Shown piece by piece: positions 1 through 8,834 of a DNA stretch of 64,000 nucleotides. A model generated the notes under the pieces. The model had not been told where the DNA came from. It made no database searches and saw nothing but the letters and a program-made list of their open reading frames with translations. How positions within the stretch are numbered: the first letter of the stretch is position 1; the number at the start of each line of letters is the position of its first letter. The position numbers and the translations under genes are program-made. Source of the stretch: JTS-RE37 sp963756115 (GTDB lineage: Bacteria; Bacteroidota; Bacteroidia; Flavobacteriales; Flavobacteriaceae); contig CAVWMN010000003.1 in NCBI GenBank assembly GCA_963756115.1, forward strand, positions 186,001-250,000, written 5' to 3'.

Positions 1-134
1 TATATATTCTGACATAATTTATGCAGTGCCGTAAATAAATCATCCTGAAGATGCGTTCAAAATTACACTGCATTAAAAGTAAGTCCTGTGATCAATTGAT
101 TTGATTTTGTTTAACTTTCCCCAGCTAAAAACAA

Positions 135-530
135 ATGACGGGCAACCTGAAAGATATAACCAACCGTGCCGATATTGCTTTGCTGGTAAGGGAATTCTAC
201 CGGAAGGTCAAGGTACATCCGGAACTTGGCCCCATATTTACTGCAACTATCAAAGATTGGGATGAACATCTGCAGCTGCTCACGGATTTTTGGGAAACCC
301 AGCTTTTTTTAAAACGAAAATACTATGGGAATCCGGTCACGGCACACCAAAAGGTAGATGACGCGGTAAAGGGGACGATAACCCCGGAGCATTTCGGGCT
401 GTGGATGAATCTTTGGTTCCAGACCCTGGATGAATTATTCACCGGTGATACGGCCCGGATTGCCAAGAACCGGGCCCAAAAAATGTCGACCATGCTATTC
501 ATGCAAATTTATGAGCACCGCAAAAAGTAA
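135..530 (+). CDS. Group III truncated haemoglobin
   Basis: This 131-residue single-domain globin probably binds oxygen or NO in the cytoplasm and may help with NO detoxification or redox chemistry. The sequence fits group III truncated globins: a B10 tyrosine in FYRKV (Y22), a tryptophan in the E helix (W53), a candidate proximal histidine in TAHQK (H71) and the G-helix tryptophan (W90) typical of Campylobacter Ctb. The length matches the family. The ATG at 135 gives a normal N-terminus. The gene stands alone, 81 bp before an exported oxidoreductase, so it may be cotranscribed, but nothing links their functions. Family assignment is by motif reading; the physiological role is inferred. Confidence 0.88.
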   Translation: MTGNLKDITNRADIALLVREFYRKVKVHPELGPIFTATIKDWDEHLQLLTDFWETQLFLKRKYYGNPVTAHQKVDDAVKGTITPEHFGLWMNLWFQTLDELFTGDTARIAKNRAQKMSTMLFMQIYEHRKK

Positions 531-611
531 CCTTGCAGAATCCTTTGTCGGACCATCCGAAAAAGTGTAAATTTCAAACCCGAAACCAAGTTTACGTTTA
601 ATTGTTAGAGC

Positions 612-2003
612 ATGAATAAAGGTAAATCCAGAAGATCATTCCTGAAAAAGGCTACGCTGGGAGGTGTTGTCCTGGGATCGGCCCCCTACATAATGGCCTC
701 TGACTATCAACAAAAAATTACACTTCAGCGTGAATATTTCCCTGATCTCTTCAGTTCCAATGACCAGATCCAGTTAGGGCTTATCGGGTCCGGGATTCAG
801 GGTATCTATGATACTATGACTGCCGTCACGGTCCCGGGGATCAAACTGGTTGCAGTGTGCGACCTGTATACCGGGCGACTGGAGCGGGCGAAAGAATTAT
901 GGGGGGCAGATCTGTTTACCACCCGTGATTACCGCGAATTGCTTGCCAGGAAAGATATCGATGCAGTAATAATTGCTACGCCTGACCATTGGCATAAGCA
1001 AATTACGATCGATGCCCTCAGGGCAGGAAAAGCGGTTTACTGTGAAAAACCGATGGTACAGCGGTTTGAAGAAGGCCATGAAATAATACGTGCGCAGGAG
1101 GAAACCGGTTCGCTCTGCCAGGTCGGCAGCCAGGGGCTCTCCTCCCTTGGAATTGAAAAGGCCAGGCAATTATATAAGGATGGGGCCATCGGGGAACTGG
1201 TCCTCCTCGATATGTATAACGACCGGTATTCTGCTGAAGGGGCATGGCAGTACCCGATCCCGCCTGATGCCAGCCCTGTGACGGTAGACTTCGATACTTT
1301 TTTAGGAAGGGCCCCGAAGGTTCCCTATGATAACACCCGGTTTTTCAGATGGCGCAACTATCAGGACTATGGTACGGGGGTGGCCGGGGACTTGTTTGTC
1401 CATGCCTTTTCCACGCTGCACCATATCATCGATTCAACCGGACCTGTGCGGGCGCTCTCCAGCGGGGGGCTTCGATTCTGGAAGGATGGCCGGGATGTTC
1501 CCGATGTGACCCTGACGATATATGATTATCCACAGACCCAGACCCATGCGGCCTTCAATGCGTCTTTCCGCGTTAATTTCATCGCCGGTTCCGGAGGAGG
1601 AGGTGGCTTTAAACTGGTGGGTACCGAAGGAGCCATGGAAGTGGACAGCAATTACGTGAAACTCAACCGTTCCAAATTGGATACGGTAGCCGGCGGATAT
1701 TCGATGATAGCCTATACCGAAGCCACACAGGAGAAAATAAGGGACACCAGTGCCCGGGAACAGGCAGATAACCGCAAGTCCCTGTTAAGCCTTGGGGAGA
1801 CAACGTTTGAAGCTCCCCAGGATTACAAGGGGGCACATTATGACCATTTCCACAATTTTGCCCAGGCAATCCGGGATAAAAAGCCAATCACAGAAGATGC
1901 CCGGTTTGGTTTACGGGCTGCCGGGGCAGCCTTGCTTGCGAATGAAAGCTACTTTCAGAAGAAAATCGTAACCTGGGATCCTGATGGAATGAAACTGACC
2001 TGA
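612..2003 (+). CDS. TAT-exported Gfo/Idh/MocA family oxidoreductase
   Basis: Predicted NAD(P)-dependent sugar (or inositol-type) oxidoreductase of 463 residues, probably working in the periplasm. The N-terminus has a twin-arginine motif (SRRSFLKKA, residues 6-14) followed by a hydrophobic stretch to about residue 29. A Rossmann glycine motif GSGIQG lies at residues 59-64, and the family motif EKP follows in VYCEKPM near residue 145. The C-terminal two thirds are the substrate-binding domain. A PIG-L deacetylase starts 105 bp downstream on the same strand, so the pair may process an acetylated sugar. The exact substrate cannot be read from the sequence. Length is normal for Bacteroidota homologues with a TAT leader. 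Confidence 0.88.
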   Translation: MNKGKSRRSFLKKATLGGVVLGSAPYIMASDYQQKITLQREYFPDLFSSNDQIQLGLIGSGIQGIYDTMTAVTVPGIKLVAVCDLYTGRLERAKELWGADLFTTRDYRELLARKDIDAVIIATPDHWHKQITIDALRAGKAVYCEKPMVQRFEEGHEIIRAQEETGSLCQVGSQGLSSLGIEKARQLYKDGAIGELVLLDMYNDRYSAEGAWQYPIPPDASPVTVDFDTFLGRAPKVPYDNTRFFRWRNYQDYGTGVAGDLFVHAFSTLHHIIDSTGPVRALSSGGLRFWKDGRDVPDVTLTIYDYPQTQTHAAFNASFRVNFIAGSGGGGGFKLVGTEGAMEVDSNYVKLNRSKLDTVAGGYSMIAYTEATQEKIRDTSAREQADNRKSLLSLGETTFEAPQDYKGAHYDHFHNFAQAIRDKKPITEDARFGLRAAGAALLANESYFQKKIVTWDPDGMKLT

Positions 2004-2108
2004 TATGGATGGCGTGAACATACCTTTCCCGATCCAGTGCAGGCTATAGCCTGAACCGGGAATACATTGCAGGGAAAAAATGAAGTGCTGCTTAAATACC
2101 GAAATGCG

Positions 2109-2975
2109 ATGAAAAAAATACTATTACCTATTTGCTTCCTGTTGTTGCTGCTGGGCGGATATGCGCAGGAGACTCCCATCAACGTCATTGTTTTTGGTGC
2201 CCACCCGGACGATTGTGACAACGACGCGGGGGGAACCGCTATCCTTTTTGCGAGGATGGGCCACCGGGTGAAATTTGTATCGCTTACCAATGGTGACGCA
2301 GGCCATTATAAGCTGGGCGGTGGGGAATTGGCCCGCATCCGGAAGGCAGAGGCCGAGGAAGCCGGTAAACGGTTCGGGGTGGAGTACACCGTGCTGGAAA
2401 ACCATGACGGGGAACTTATGCCAACGCTGGAAAACAGGTTAAAAGTCATCCGCGAAATCCGCAAGTGGAATGCCGACCTCGTGATAGCCCCCCGGCCCAA
2501 TGATTACCATCCCGACCACCGGTATACCGGGGTGCTGGTACAGGATGCGGCTTATATGGTAATTGTTCCCAATGTGGCACCCGAAGTACCCCCCCTCAAA
2601 AAAAATCCCGTATTCCTCTACTCCGAAGACCCCTTTCAAAAGCCGGCTCCCTTTGAACCGGATATCGCAATCGACATTGATGAAGTTTTCGATGCCAAGA
2701 TCCATGCGATGGCAGCCCATGAATCCCAGTTTTTTGACTGGCTTCCCTGGACTTCCGGAAAGCTGGAAGAAGTTCCAAAGGATGCCGCGGCCAGGCTTGA
2801 AATGTTAGCGGAATGGCGTTCCTACGCGCCGAATGAAGCAACCCGTACCAGCCTTATAAAATGGTACGGTGCCAAGGGAAAAATCGTTGAACATGCAGAA
2901 TCCTTCGAAATATGTGAATATGGAAAACAGGCGTCTGAACAAGAAATCAAAAAGCTTTTTCCAATGATAAAATAG
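2109..2975 (+). CDS. PIG-L (LmbE-like) family deacetylase, exported
   Basis: Zinc-dependent N-deacetylase of the PIG-L/LmbE family, which removes acetyl groups from N-acetylglucosamine-type substrates. The zinc motif HPDD lies just after the signal peptide, and the second metal region reads YHPDHR. I chose the ATG at 2109 because it starts directly with a signal peptide (MKKILLPICFLLLLLGG, ending in YAQ); an in-frame ATG at 2067 would add 14 unlikely residues. It follows the Gfo/Idh/MocA gene on the same strand and probably shares its transcript. Export suggests periplasmic action on an imported oligosaccharide fragment. The deacetylase family call is firm; the substrate is not known. Confidence 0.87.
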   Translation: MKKILLPICFLLLLLGGYAQETPINVIVFGAHPDDCDNDAGGTAILFARMGHRVKFVSLTNGDAGHYKLGGGELARIRKAEAEEAGKRFGVEYTVLENHDGELMPTLENRLKVIREIRKWNADLVIAPRPNDYHPDHRYTGVLVQDAAYMVIVPNVAPEVPPLKKNPVFLYSEDPFQKPAPFEPDIAIDIDEVFDAKIHAMAAHESQFFDWLPWTSGKLEEVPKDAAARLEMLAEWRSYAPNEATRTSLIKWYGAKGKIVEHAESFEICEYGKQASEQEIKKLFPMIK

Positions 2976-3035
2976 CAACTACCCATCTGGAAAAACTGCA
3001 GGGGCAAACAACGCTATCTGTTTATAATCTTAATA

Positions 3036-3857
3036 TCATATCCGGAAGGTTATGACCGGGATCTTCGAATGATTGGCCAGGTCCTCGCCTATGCTGCCCA
3101 TAAAAAAATGGGAAAGGCCTTTTCTTCCATGGGTTGGAATCCCAATCAAATCCGCTCCTATAGCATTGCTATAGTTTAGTACCCCGCGTTCCACACTATA
3201 GTCATTGTAGATCTCCACCTCCATCCCGGCGGTCGATTTCTGTAAAAACAAGGCTACTTTATCATAGATATCCCGGGTGCTGAGGAAGTTATCCCCGGGG
3301 ATATTTATATAAACCAAGTGTAATTTAGCCGATAATTTTTCAGCAAATTGCCGTGCCTCCTTGAAGGCTCCCAGGCTTTCGAGTTCAAAATTACAGGCAA
3401 AAACAAACTGTTCAACCTTAAAATCCTCCAATTCATTCTTAATTACCAGGACCGGGACTTTGGCATGCCGGACCACCTTTTCGGCATTGGAGCCTACAAA
3501 GATCTCCTTTAGCCCGTCCGTGCCGTGGGACCCCATCACCACCAGGTCCGCACCATGCTTTTCAGCAACATCATTGACCTCGCTGAATACTTTAAAATGC
3601 TTGATAATTGGAACCAGATGGATATCCTTCAAATAGGGTTTGTCCAAAAACTCATTCATCCGTTTCTCAGCCATTTTAATAAAGAAGACCGTCTGTTCCG
3701 GATGGAATCCTTCAGAGGAGGATATCATGGCTTCATTTAGTTCCAGCATGTGAAGCACTAGTATTTCTGCATTATGCTTGTTGGCCAGGGATGCCGCCAC
3801 TTTAAGGGCGTGCTCAGATTGATCCGAGAAATCAGTAGGGACTATTATTGTTTTCAT
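3036..3857 (-). CDS. Universal stress protein, tandem UspA domains
   Basis: Cytoplasmic UspA-family protein of 273 residues made of two tandem Usp domains. Each domain ends in a nucleotide-binding glycine motif: GSHGTDGLKEIFVGSNA in the first half and THGRKGLSHFFMGSIG in the second. Both therefore resemble the ATP-binding class. Such tandem proteins are common in Bacteroidota and are usually induced by starvation or redox stress. It is transcribed alone, convergent with the PIG-L gene (60 bp apart). A second, more diverged tandem Usp lies at 45004-45843 in the stress module. Confidence 0.9.
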   Translation of the reverse strand: MKTIIVPTDFSDQSEHALKVAASLANKHNAEILVLHMLELNEAMISSSEGFHPEQTVFFIKMAEKRMNEFLDKPYLKDIHLVPIIKHFKVFSEVNDVAEKHGADLVVMGSHGTDGLKEIFVGSNAEKVVRHAKVPVLVIKNELEDFKVEQFVFACNFELESLGAFKEARQFAEKLSAKLHLVYINIPGDNFLSTRDIYDKVALFLQKSTAGMEVEIYNDYSVERGVLNYSNAIGADLIGIPTHGRKGLSHFFMGSIGEDLANHSKIPVITFRI

Positions 3858-4138
3858 GTACTGGAATTTTTGTTAAAATTAATGATTGAGGCGCATTATA
3901 CAATGACGGATATCAGTTTATAAAATGCTCCTGCTCCTTCTTCCTGGTAAAACCGGGATTTCCCTGGCAACATTATAAAATTACAAGGAAGAGAATGTGA
4001 AACAGGCTGTCACCGGTGAATAGTTTAAAATTTCCGGACGGCATCCCTTTCTGTTATCAGCTCCGGATAAACCGGATTTATATCCGGGCACCATACTTCG
4101 GCGTCTCCAGGGAGTACCGTTCGACCAGGGCGATGCTA

Positions 4139-5497
4139 TCAGAAAGTTTCCTTCATCCAATCATACGGCGTCCTCTTTATCCACAATCCCCTTGTAAAAT
4201 CAGGGAAATCCTGGGGGGCTCCCCCATTGGCGATGGAAACTTCAGACAATGGAGTTACCGCACTCCATGCCGCAGCATCATAGGCATCCATTGGCGGTGC
4301 AATCTTCTTTTTGGCTGATTCCACGAAGGCATTCAATACAAAAAAATCCATCCCGCCATGACCTGCATCTTCTGCATATTCCCCGTATTTCTTCCATAGG
4401 GGATGGTCGTATTCCTTTAGCCAGTTATCTGCTGAATCCCACTCATGTGGTTCAGATTTGCCTTCTATATAAATCCGGTTGCCATCATCTTCCCATAACC
4501 CATTGGCACCCTGTACCCGGAATCCAAGGGAATAAGGCCGTGGCGAATTACAGTCGTGCGTGATGATTATAGTTTCCCCGTTGGCTGTGTCAATAGTTGA
4601 GGTAATGACATCCCCCTGCTTGAATTTTACTGTTGCATTCGGGTGGTCGGCTCCCCCGTGATCCACAATATATTTATGAAGTCCAATCCCTTTAGTGGCA
4701 TGTGATGTCATGGAAACAAAGCGGTTGCCCCTGTTGATATCTGCCATTACAGCTATGGGGCCAAGCCCGTGTGTGGGGTATACATCTGCATTACGTTTTA
4801 CAGAATGTTCCGTCCGCCACCTTGCTTCAGATATCGCTTTCTCCCCGAATTCCACACCGCCGCCGTAGGGTTGTTTCCCGTTGTTGAATTTAACTTCCCG
4901 CAGATCGTGCTGGTATCCGCAGCGGAAATGGAGCAATTCCCCAAAAAGGTTTTGACGGACCATGTTTAAAACAGCCATGATGTCCCTTCTGTAATTTACA
5001 TTTTCGAGGATCATGACATGGACCCCGGTCTTCTCATGGGTGTTCACCAAATCCCAGCATTCTTCCATGGTATTGGCCGCACTGACCTCTACACCGGTAT
5101 ATTTACCGGCTAACATGGAATCCACAGCCATCCGTACATGCCAAAGCCAGGGCGTGGCAATAATTACGGCATCAACAGTGGCGAGGGAAAGCAAATTCCG
5201 GTAATCCTCTTCATTTTTACCAAAAACCTGCGGGGGTTGCATGCCAGCATCGCTGATCATCTTTTTGGCGATGGTGATCCTTTCCGGATCAATATCGCAA
5301 ATGGCTTTTACGGATATATCCTTCCTGTGCAACAGGTTGCTAAGGTGGTTGGTCCCCCGGAGGCCCACCCCGATCATCCCTACATTTAGTGTGGTGTCCT
5401 GGCCCAATCCCGGAAAACCACTTGCCAGTCGGGGCGTTAAAAATATCCCTGCCCCCACCACAGTGGTGTTCCTGATGAATTTTCTTCTGCTGCTCAT
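4139..5497 (-). CDS. GH109-type alpha-N-acetylgalactosaminidase (Gfo/Idh/MocA fold), TAT-exported
   Basis: Predicted NAD-dependent glycosidase of family GH109, which cleaves alpha-linked N-acetylgalactosamine by an oxidation-elimination mechanism. The 452-residue protein has a TAT signal (SRRKFIRNT, residues 3-11), the Rossmann motif GVGLRG (43-48), an acidic residue for NAD ribose (D70), and stretches typical of GH109: TMEECWDLV, CGYQHDLR, GGGVEFGEK and THGLGPIAVM. Ordinary Gfo/Idh oxidoreductases lack these. It is divergent from a nucleotidyltransferase/NahK-like kinase pair across 93 bp, which supports amino-sugar salvage. GH109 membership is by recalled family motifs; specificity for GalNAc rather than another HexNAc is inferred. 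Confidence 0.8.
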   Translation of the reverse strand: MSSRRKFIRNTTVVGAGIFLTPRLASGFPGLGQDTTLNVGMIGVGLRGTNHLSNLLHRKDISVKAICDIDPERITIAKKMISDAGMQPPQVFGKNEEDYRNLLSLATVDAVIIATPWLWHVRMAVDSMLAGKYTGVEVSAANTMEECWDLVNTHEKTGVHVMILENVNYRRDIMAVLNMVRQNLFGELLHFRCGYQHDLREVKFNNGKQPYGGGVEFGEKAISEARWRTEHSVKRNADVYPTHGLGPIAVMADINRGNRFVSMTSHATKGIGLHKYIVDHGGADHPNATVKFKQGDVITSTIDTANGETIIITHDCNSPRPYSLGFRVQGANGLWEDDGNRIYIEGKSEPHEWDSADNWLKEYDHPLWKKYGEYAEDAGHGGMDFFVLNAFVESAKKKIAPPMDAYDAAAWSAVTPLSEVSIANGGAPQDFPDFTRGLWIKRTPYDWMKETF

Positions 5498-5590
5498 TTT
5501 GTCGCTTATTTTACCAGGGATTAAATTAGGAAATTCTTGAGGATACGCTGCGTTTTGTGCTATAAAAACTTATTTTTGCGGCCATAACAC
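5498..5590 (+). promoter_or_regulatory. Divergent promoter region between GH109 gene and sugar salvage operon
   Basis: The 93-bp gap separates divergent genes and must hold promoters for both. On the plus strand TATTTTTG (5571-5578) is a perfect match to the flavobacterial -7 consensus TAnnTTTG. A TTG at 5555-5557 gives only a 13-bp spacer, shorter than usual, so the -33 element is uncertain. Confidence 0.45.
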
Positions 5591-5596
5591 GTGCAT

Positions 5597-6517
5597 ATGA
5601 CCTTACTTTTAATGGCTGCAGGCAGGGGCAGCAGATATGGTAAACTAAAGCAATTTGACGGCCTGGGTCCGCAAGAGGAATTTTTAATGGAATTTAGCAT
5701 CTATGATGCCATTGCAAATGGTTTTGAACAGATTGTGGTTATAACCCAAAAGGACAATGTGGATTTCCTGAAATCCCATTTGAAAAGCAGGCTACCGGAG
5801 GAAATCCGCCTTGATGTCATCTCCCAGGAGATTACCGACCTCCCTACGGGTTGTGAGTACCACGGGCAACGGGAGAAGCCATGGGGTACCGCCCATGCAG
5901 TCTGGTCTGCCAGAAACCTTATAAGGACCCCGTTTGCGGTTATCAATGCAGATGATTATTACGGGCAGGCAGCCTATAAAAATGCTGCACAATTCATCAG
6001 AACCTGCCAGGATCCTGAAACATACGGGTTGGTGGCCTATACCCTTAGTGATACCCTTTCCGAACACGGGTCTGTTTCAAGGGGGGTGTGTGAGCGGGAT
6101 GGGAGTTCCCTCCTGTCTGTGGAGGAGCGCACCAAAATTGAAAGGCAGCCTGATGGGATAAAGGATCTGGATACCGGGATTAAATTTACAGGCGATGAAA
6201 TGGTGAGTATGAATTTCTGGATTTGCAGGCCCTCCGTTTTTAAGCATATCGAAGAAGATCTCCGGGAGTTCCTGAATCAAAAGGATGATACTGCTATCCG
6301 GAACGGGGAGGTTTACCTGCCGTTTGTTATCCAGGGGATACTGCAGGACGATTCTGCCTCCGTAGAGGTGATCCCTTCTGATAGTCAGTGGTTTGGGGTG
6401 ACCTATGCAGATGACAAGCAGAAAGCGGTTTCCCTGCTGCAGGAGATGACAGAAAAGGGATATTATCGAACGCCTCTCTGGCCCGTAGGCAACTCACAGC
6501 AAGGGCAGAATGGATAA
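5597..6517 (+). CDS. Sugar-phosphate nucleotidyltransferase (NDP-sugar pyrophosphorylase family)
   Basis: Cytoplasmic nucleotidyltransferase of about 306 residues that should join a sugar 1-phosphate to a nucleotide. The signature LMAAGRGSRYGKLKQF sits at the N-terminus, and a metal-binding aspartate motif appears in AVINADDYYG. The ATG at 5597 is preferred over a GTG two codons upstream because it places the signature at the usual distance. The gene overlaps the next one (NahK-like kinase) by 8 bp, so the two are translationally coupled and probably act in sequence: the kinase makes HexNAc-1-phosphate and this enzyme makes the UDP-sugar. The nucleotide and sugar specificity are inferred from this context. 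Confidence 0.85.
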   Translation: MTLLLMAAGRGSRYGKLKQFDGLGPQEEFLMEFSIYDAIANGFEQIVVITQKDNVDFLKSHLKSRLPEEIRLDVISQEITDLPTGCEYHGQREKPWGTAHAVWSARNLIRTPFAVINADDYYGQAAYKNAAQFIRTCQDPETYGLVAYTLSDTLSEHGSVSRGVCERDGSSLLSVEERTKIERQPDGIKDLDTGIKFTGDEMVSMNFWICRPSVFKHIEEDLREFLNQKDDTAIRNGEVYLPFVIQGILQDDSASVEVIPSDSQWFGVTYADDKQKAVSLLQEMTEKGYYRTPLWPVGNSQQGQNG

Positions 6518-7568
6518 AAGGGAAGCCTTAGCCGTATTGCACCATTTTTCCATTCCTGAAAGGGAATACCTGCTGCGATCGATCAACCAGGGCTTTATCA
6601 ACGACACTTACCTTGTGCTTGACCATGACAATCCTTTGTATATCCTGCAGCGGATCAATACCACCGTTTTTCCCAATGTAAAGGGGATTATGGGCAATGT
6701 GGGCAAGGCACTGGAGTACCTTAAGGGCGAAACATACCATGCCATCACGCTGGTCCACACCCTTTCGGGTGCTTCCTATTATACAGGCCCCGCCCACAGC
6801 GCCTGGCGCCTGATGACCTATATCCCGGACAGCACTGCCTATGACACCACCACGGATACTGACATTGCCAGGGAGGCAGGACGGATCATCGGCACCTTCC
6901 ATAAATTACTTATCAATGCCCCCCTGAACGATTTCGAGGATATCATCCCCGGTTTCCATGACCTGAAGCTACGGGAAGTCCAGTTCAATGCAGCGATGGA
7001 ACAGGCACCCCAATCCATATCCCGAAATGCCGCATCTGCTATTGCCTTTGTGCAAATAGTCCTTCCCCAACTAAAACAATGGGATCAGGGCGGTGTGCCA
7101 GGCCGGGTCTGCCACAACGACACAAAACTGAATAATATCCTTTTTTCGACGAGTACCTGCAAGGCACTTTGCCTGATAGACCTTGACACCCTGATGAAGG
7201 GGTATTTCCACTATGATTTTGGAGATGCGGTACGGACCATTGTCAATACGGCTCCGGAGGATGAAAAAGAGCATAACAGGATAACATTTGAGAAAGACCT
7301 GTTCAAGGCATTTGTGGATGGGCTTTCTGTTGACGGGGGATTCCTGACCCCCGAAGAACTGGCACTCCTGCCTTTCGGGGCGGTGCTAATGCCTTTCCTG
7401 CACGGTCTTAGGGCCCTGACCGATTACCTCAACGGCAATTTATATTACAAGGTGGCCTATGAAAATCAGAACCTGGACCGCAGCCTGAGCCTGTTCAATT
7501 TCACCCAAAAAGCCCTGGATGAAGTGCCATATATGCAAAACGTGATCCGCGCAACATTTGGGCGCTGA
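6510..7568 (+). CDS. NahK-like sugar 1-kinase (aminoglycoside phosphotransferase fold)
   Basis: Kinase of the APH/choline-kinase fold, 352 residues, resembling N-acetylhexosamine 1-kinase. Support comes from the N-terminal pattern GFINDTYLV followed by YILQRINTTVF, the catalytic loop HNDTKLNNILF (H-x-D...N) and the metal motif LIDLDTL followed by YDFGDAVR. It starts inside the end of the nucleotidyltransferase gene (8-bp overlap). With the GH109 gene across the divergent promoter this makes a plausible route: release of an N-acetylhexosamine, phosphorylation at C1, then activation to a nucleotide sugar. It ends 2 bp before the convergent acyl-CoA dehydrogenase gene. Other APH-fold kinases (for example homoserine or choline kinases) are less likely. 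Confidence 0.78.
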   Translation: MDKREALAVLHHFSIPEREYLLRSINQGFINDTYLVLDHDNPLYILQRINTTVFPNVKGIMGNVGKALEYLKGETYHAITLVHTLSGASYYTGPAHSAWRLMTYIPDSTAYDTTTDTDIAREAGRIIGTFHKLLINAPLNDFEDIIPGFHDLKLREVQFNAAMEQAPQSISRNAASAIAFVQIVLPQLKQWDQGGVPGRVCHNDTKLNNILFSTSTCKALCLIDLDTLMKGYFHYDFGDAVRTIVNTAPEDEKEHNRITFEKDLFKAFVDGLSVDGGFLTPEELALLPFGAVLMPFLHGLRALTDYLNGNLYYKVAYENQNLDRSLSLFNFTQKALDEVPYMQNVIRATFGR

Positions 7569-7570
7569 GA

Positions 7571-8749
7571 TCAGCTAAATGCAGGCATCCCGGTAATATC
7601 TGCACCTGTGATCAGCAAATGGATGTCGTGCGTGCCCTCATAGGTGATCACACTTTCCAGGTTCATCATATGCCGCATAATACTATACTCCCCGGTAATA
7701 CCCATTCCCCCTAAAACCTGCCGGGCTTCCCTGGCTATCTTTATGGCCATGTCCACGTTATTTCGCTTGGCCATTGATATCTGGGCTGTTGTGGCTCGGC
7801 CTTCATTTTTTAATTGCCCCAACCGGAAAGCCAGCAATTGAGCTTTGGTAATCTCCGTGATCATCTCTGCCAATTTTTTCTGTTGTAGCTGGGTAGCCGC
7901 GATAGGCTTCCCAAACTGTATGCGTTCCTTTGCATACCGCAAAGCGGTGTCATAACAGTCCATCGCAGCCCCGATGGCGCCCCATGCAATTCCGTAGCGT
8001 GCCGTATCCAGGCAGCCCAAAGGTGCACCCAACCCGCTTTTGCCGGGCAGTAGGTTTTCCTTGGGGACTTTCACGTTATCAAATATCAATTCCCCGGTTG
8101 CTGAGGCACGTAGCGACCATTTATTATGGGTTTCCGGGGTGGTAAAGCCCTCCATCCCCCTTTCTACTATAAGGCCATGGATCCGGCCTTCTTCATTTTT
8201 GGCCCATACAACCGCAATATCCGCGAACGGTGAGTTCGAGATCCAGAGTTTGGCACCATTCAGCAGGAAATGGTCGCCTTTATCCTTAAAGTTGGTGACC
8301 ATCCCACTGGGGTTGGAACCATGATCCGGTTCCGTAAGACCAAAGCAACCCATTATTTCCCCAGTCGCCAGTTTGGGAAGGTATTTTTTCCGTTGTCCTT
8401 CTGTACCATATTGGAAGATAGGATACATTACCAGGGAAGACTGCACCGAGGCGGTAGACCGCACCCCGCTATCACCCCGTTCTATTTCCTGCATAATAAG
8501 GCCATAGCTGATCTGGTCCAGTCCTGCTCCCCCGTATTCCACCGGGATATATGGGCCAAATGCCCCGATCTCAGCCAGCCCGCTAATCAATTCCATGGGG
8601 AATTCCGCTTTCTGGGCAGCCGATTCAATGATTGGGGATATAGCTCTTTTTACCCATTGGCGGGCCGCATCCCGAACCAGTTTATGTTCCTCGGATAAAA
8701 GGTCGTCCAGGTTGTAATAGTCGGGGGATTCGAATAGATCGGGCTTCAT
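7571..8749 (-). CDS. Acyl-CoA dehydrogenase, glutaryl-CoA dehydrogenase type
   Basis: FAD-dependent acyl-CoA dehydrogenase of 392 residues, closest by eye to glutaryl-CoA dehydrogenase (lysine/tryptophan degradation; oxidation plus decarboxylation to crotonyl-CoA). Family stretches include GCFGLTEPDHGSNP, NGAKLWISNSP, the FAD region QVLGGMGITGEYSIMRH and the catalytic glutamate in TYEGTHDIH. The start at 8749 (MKPDLFESPD) is chosen over an in-frame ATG at 8830 because those 27 extra residues do not fit the family. It lies 85 bp downstream of the Rieske oxygenase gene on the same strand and could share its transcript. Confidence 0.86.
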   Translation of the reverse strand: MKPDLFESPDYYNLDDLLSEEHKLVRDAARQWVKRAISPIIESAAQKAEFPMELISGLAEIGAFGPYIPVEYGGAGLDQISYGLIMQEIERGDSGVRSTASVQSSLVMYPIFQYGTEGQRKKYLPKLATGEIMGCFGLTEPDHGSNPSGMVTNFKDKGDHFLLNGAKLWISNSPFADIAVVWAKNEEGRIHGLIVERGMEGFTTPETHNKWSLRASATGELIFDNVKVPKENLLPGKSGLGAPLGCLDTARYGIAWGAIGAAMDCYDTALRYAKERIQFGKPIAATQLQQKKLAEMITEITKAQLLAFRLGQLKNEGRATTAQISMAKRNNVDMAIKIAREARQVLGGMGITGEYSIMRHMMNLESVITYEGTHDIHLLITGADITGMPAFS

Positions 8750-8834
8750 AAATGAAAGGAATTTGGCCCAAAGGTAGTGAGGATATATAACTTTGCAAAT
8801 GGCATTTGTTACATTTTCAGAAATAAGCAACCGC

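Noticed and set aside
91..101. ATCAATTGAT palindrome upstream of the globin gene as an Fnr site
   Set aside because: The half sites are adjacent rather than spaced by 4 bp and one AT-rich 10-mer is not significant.
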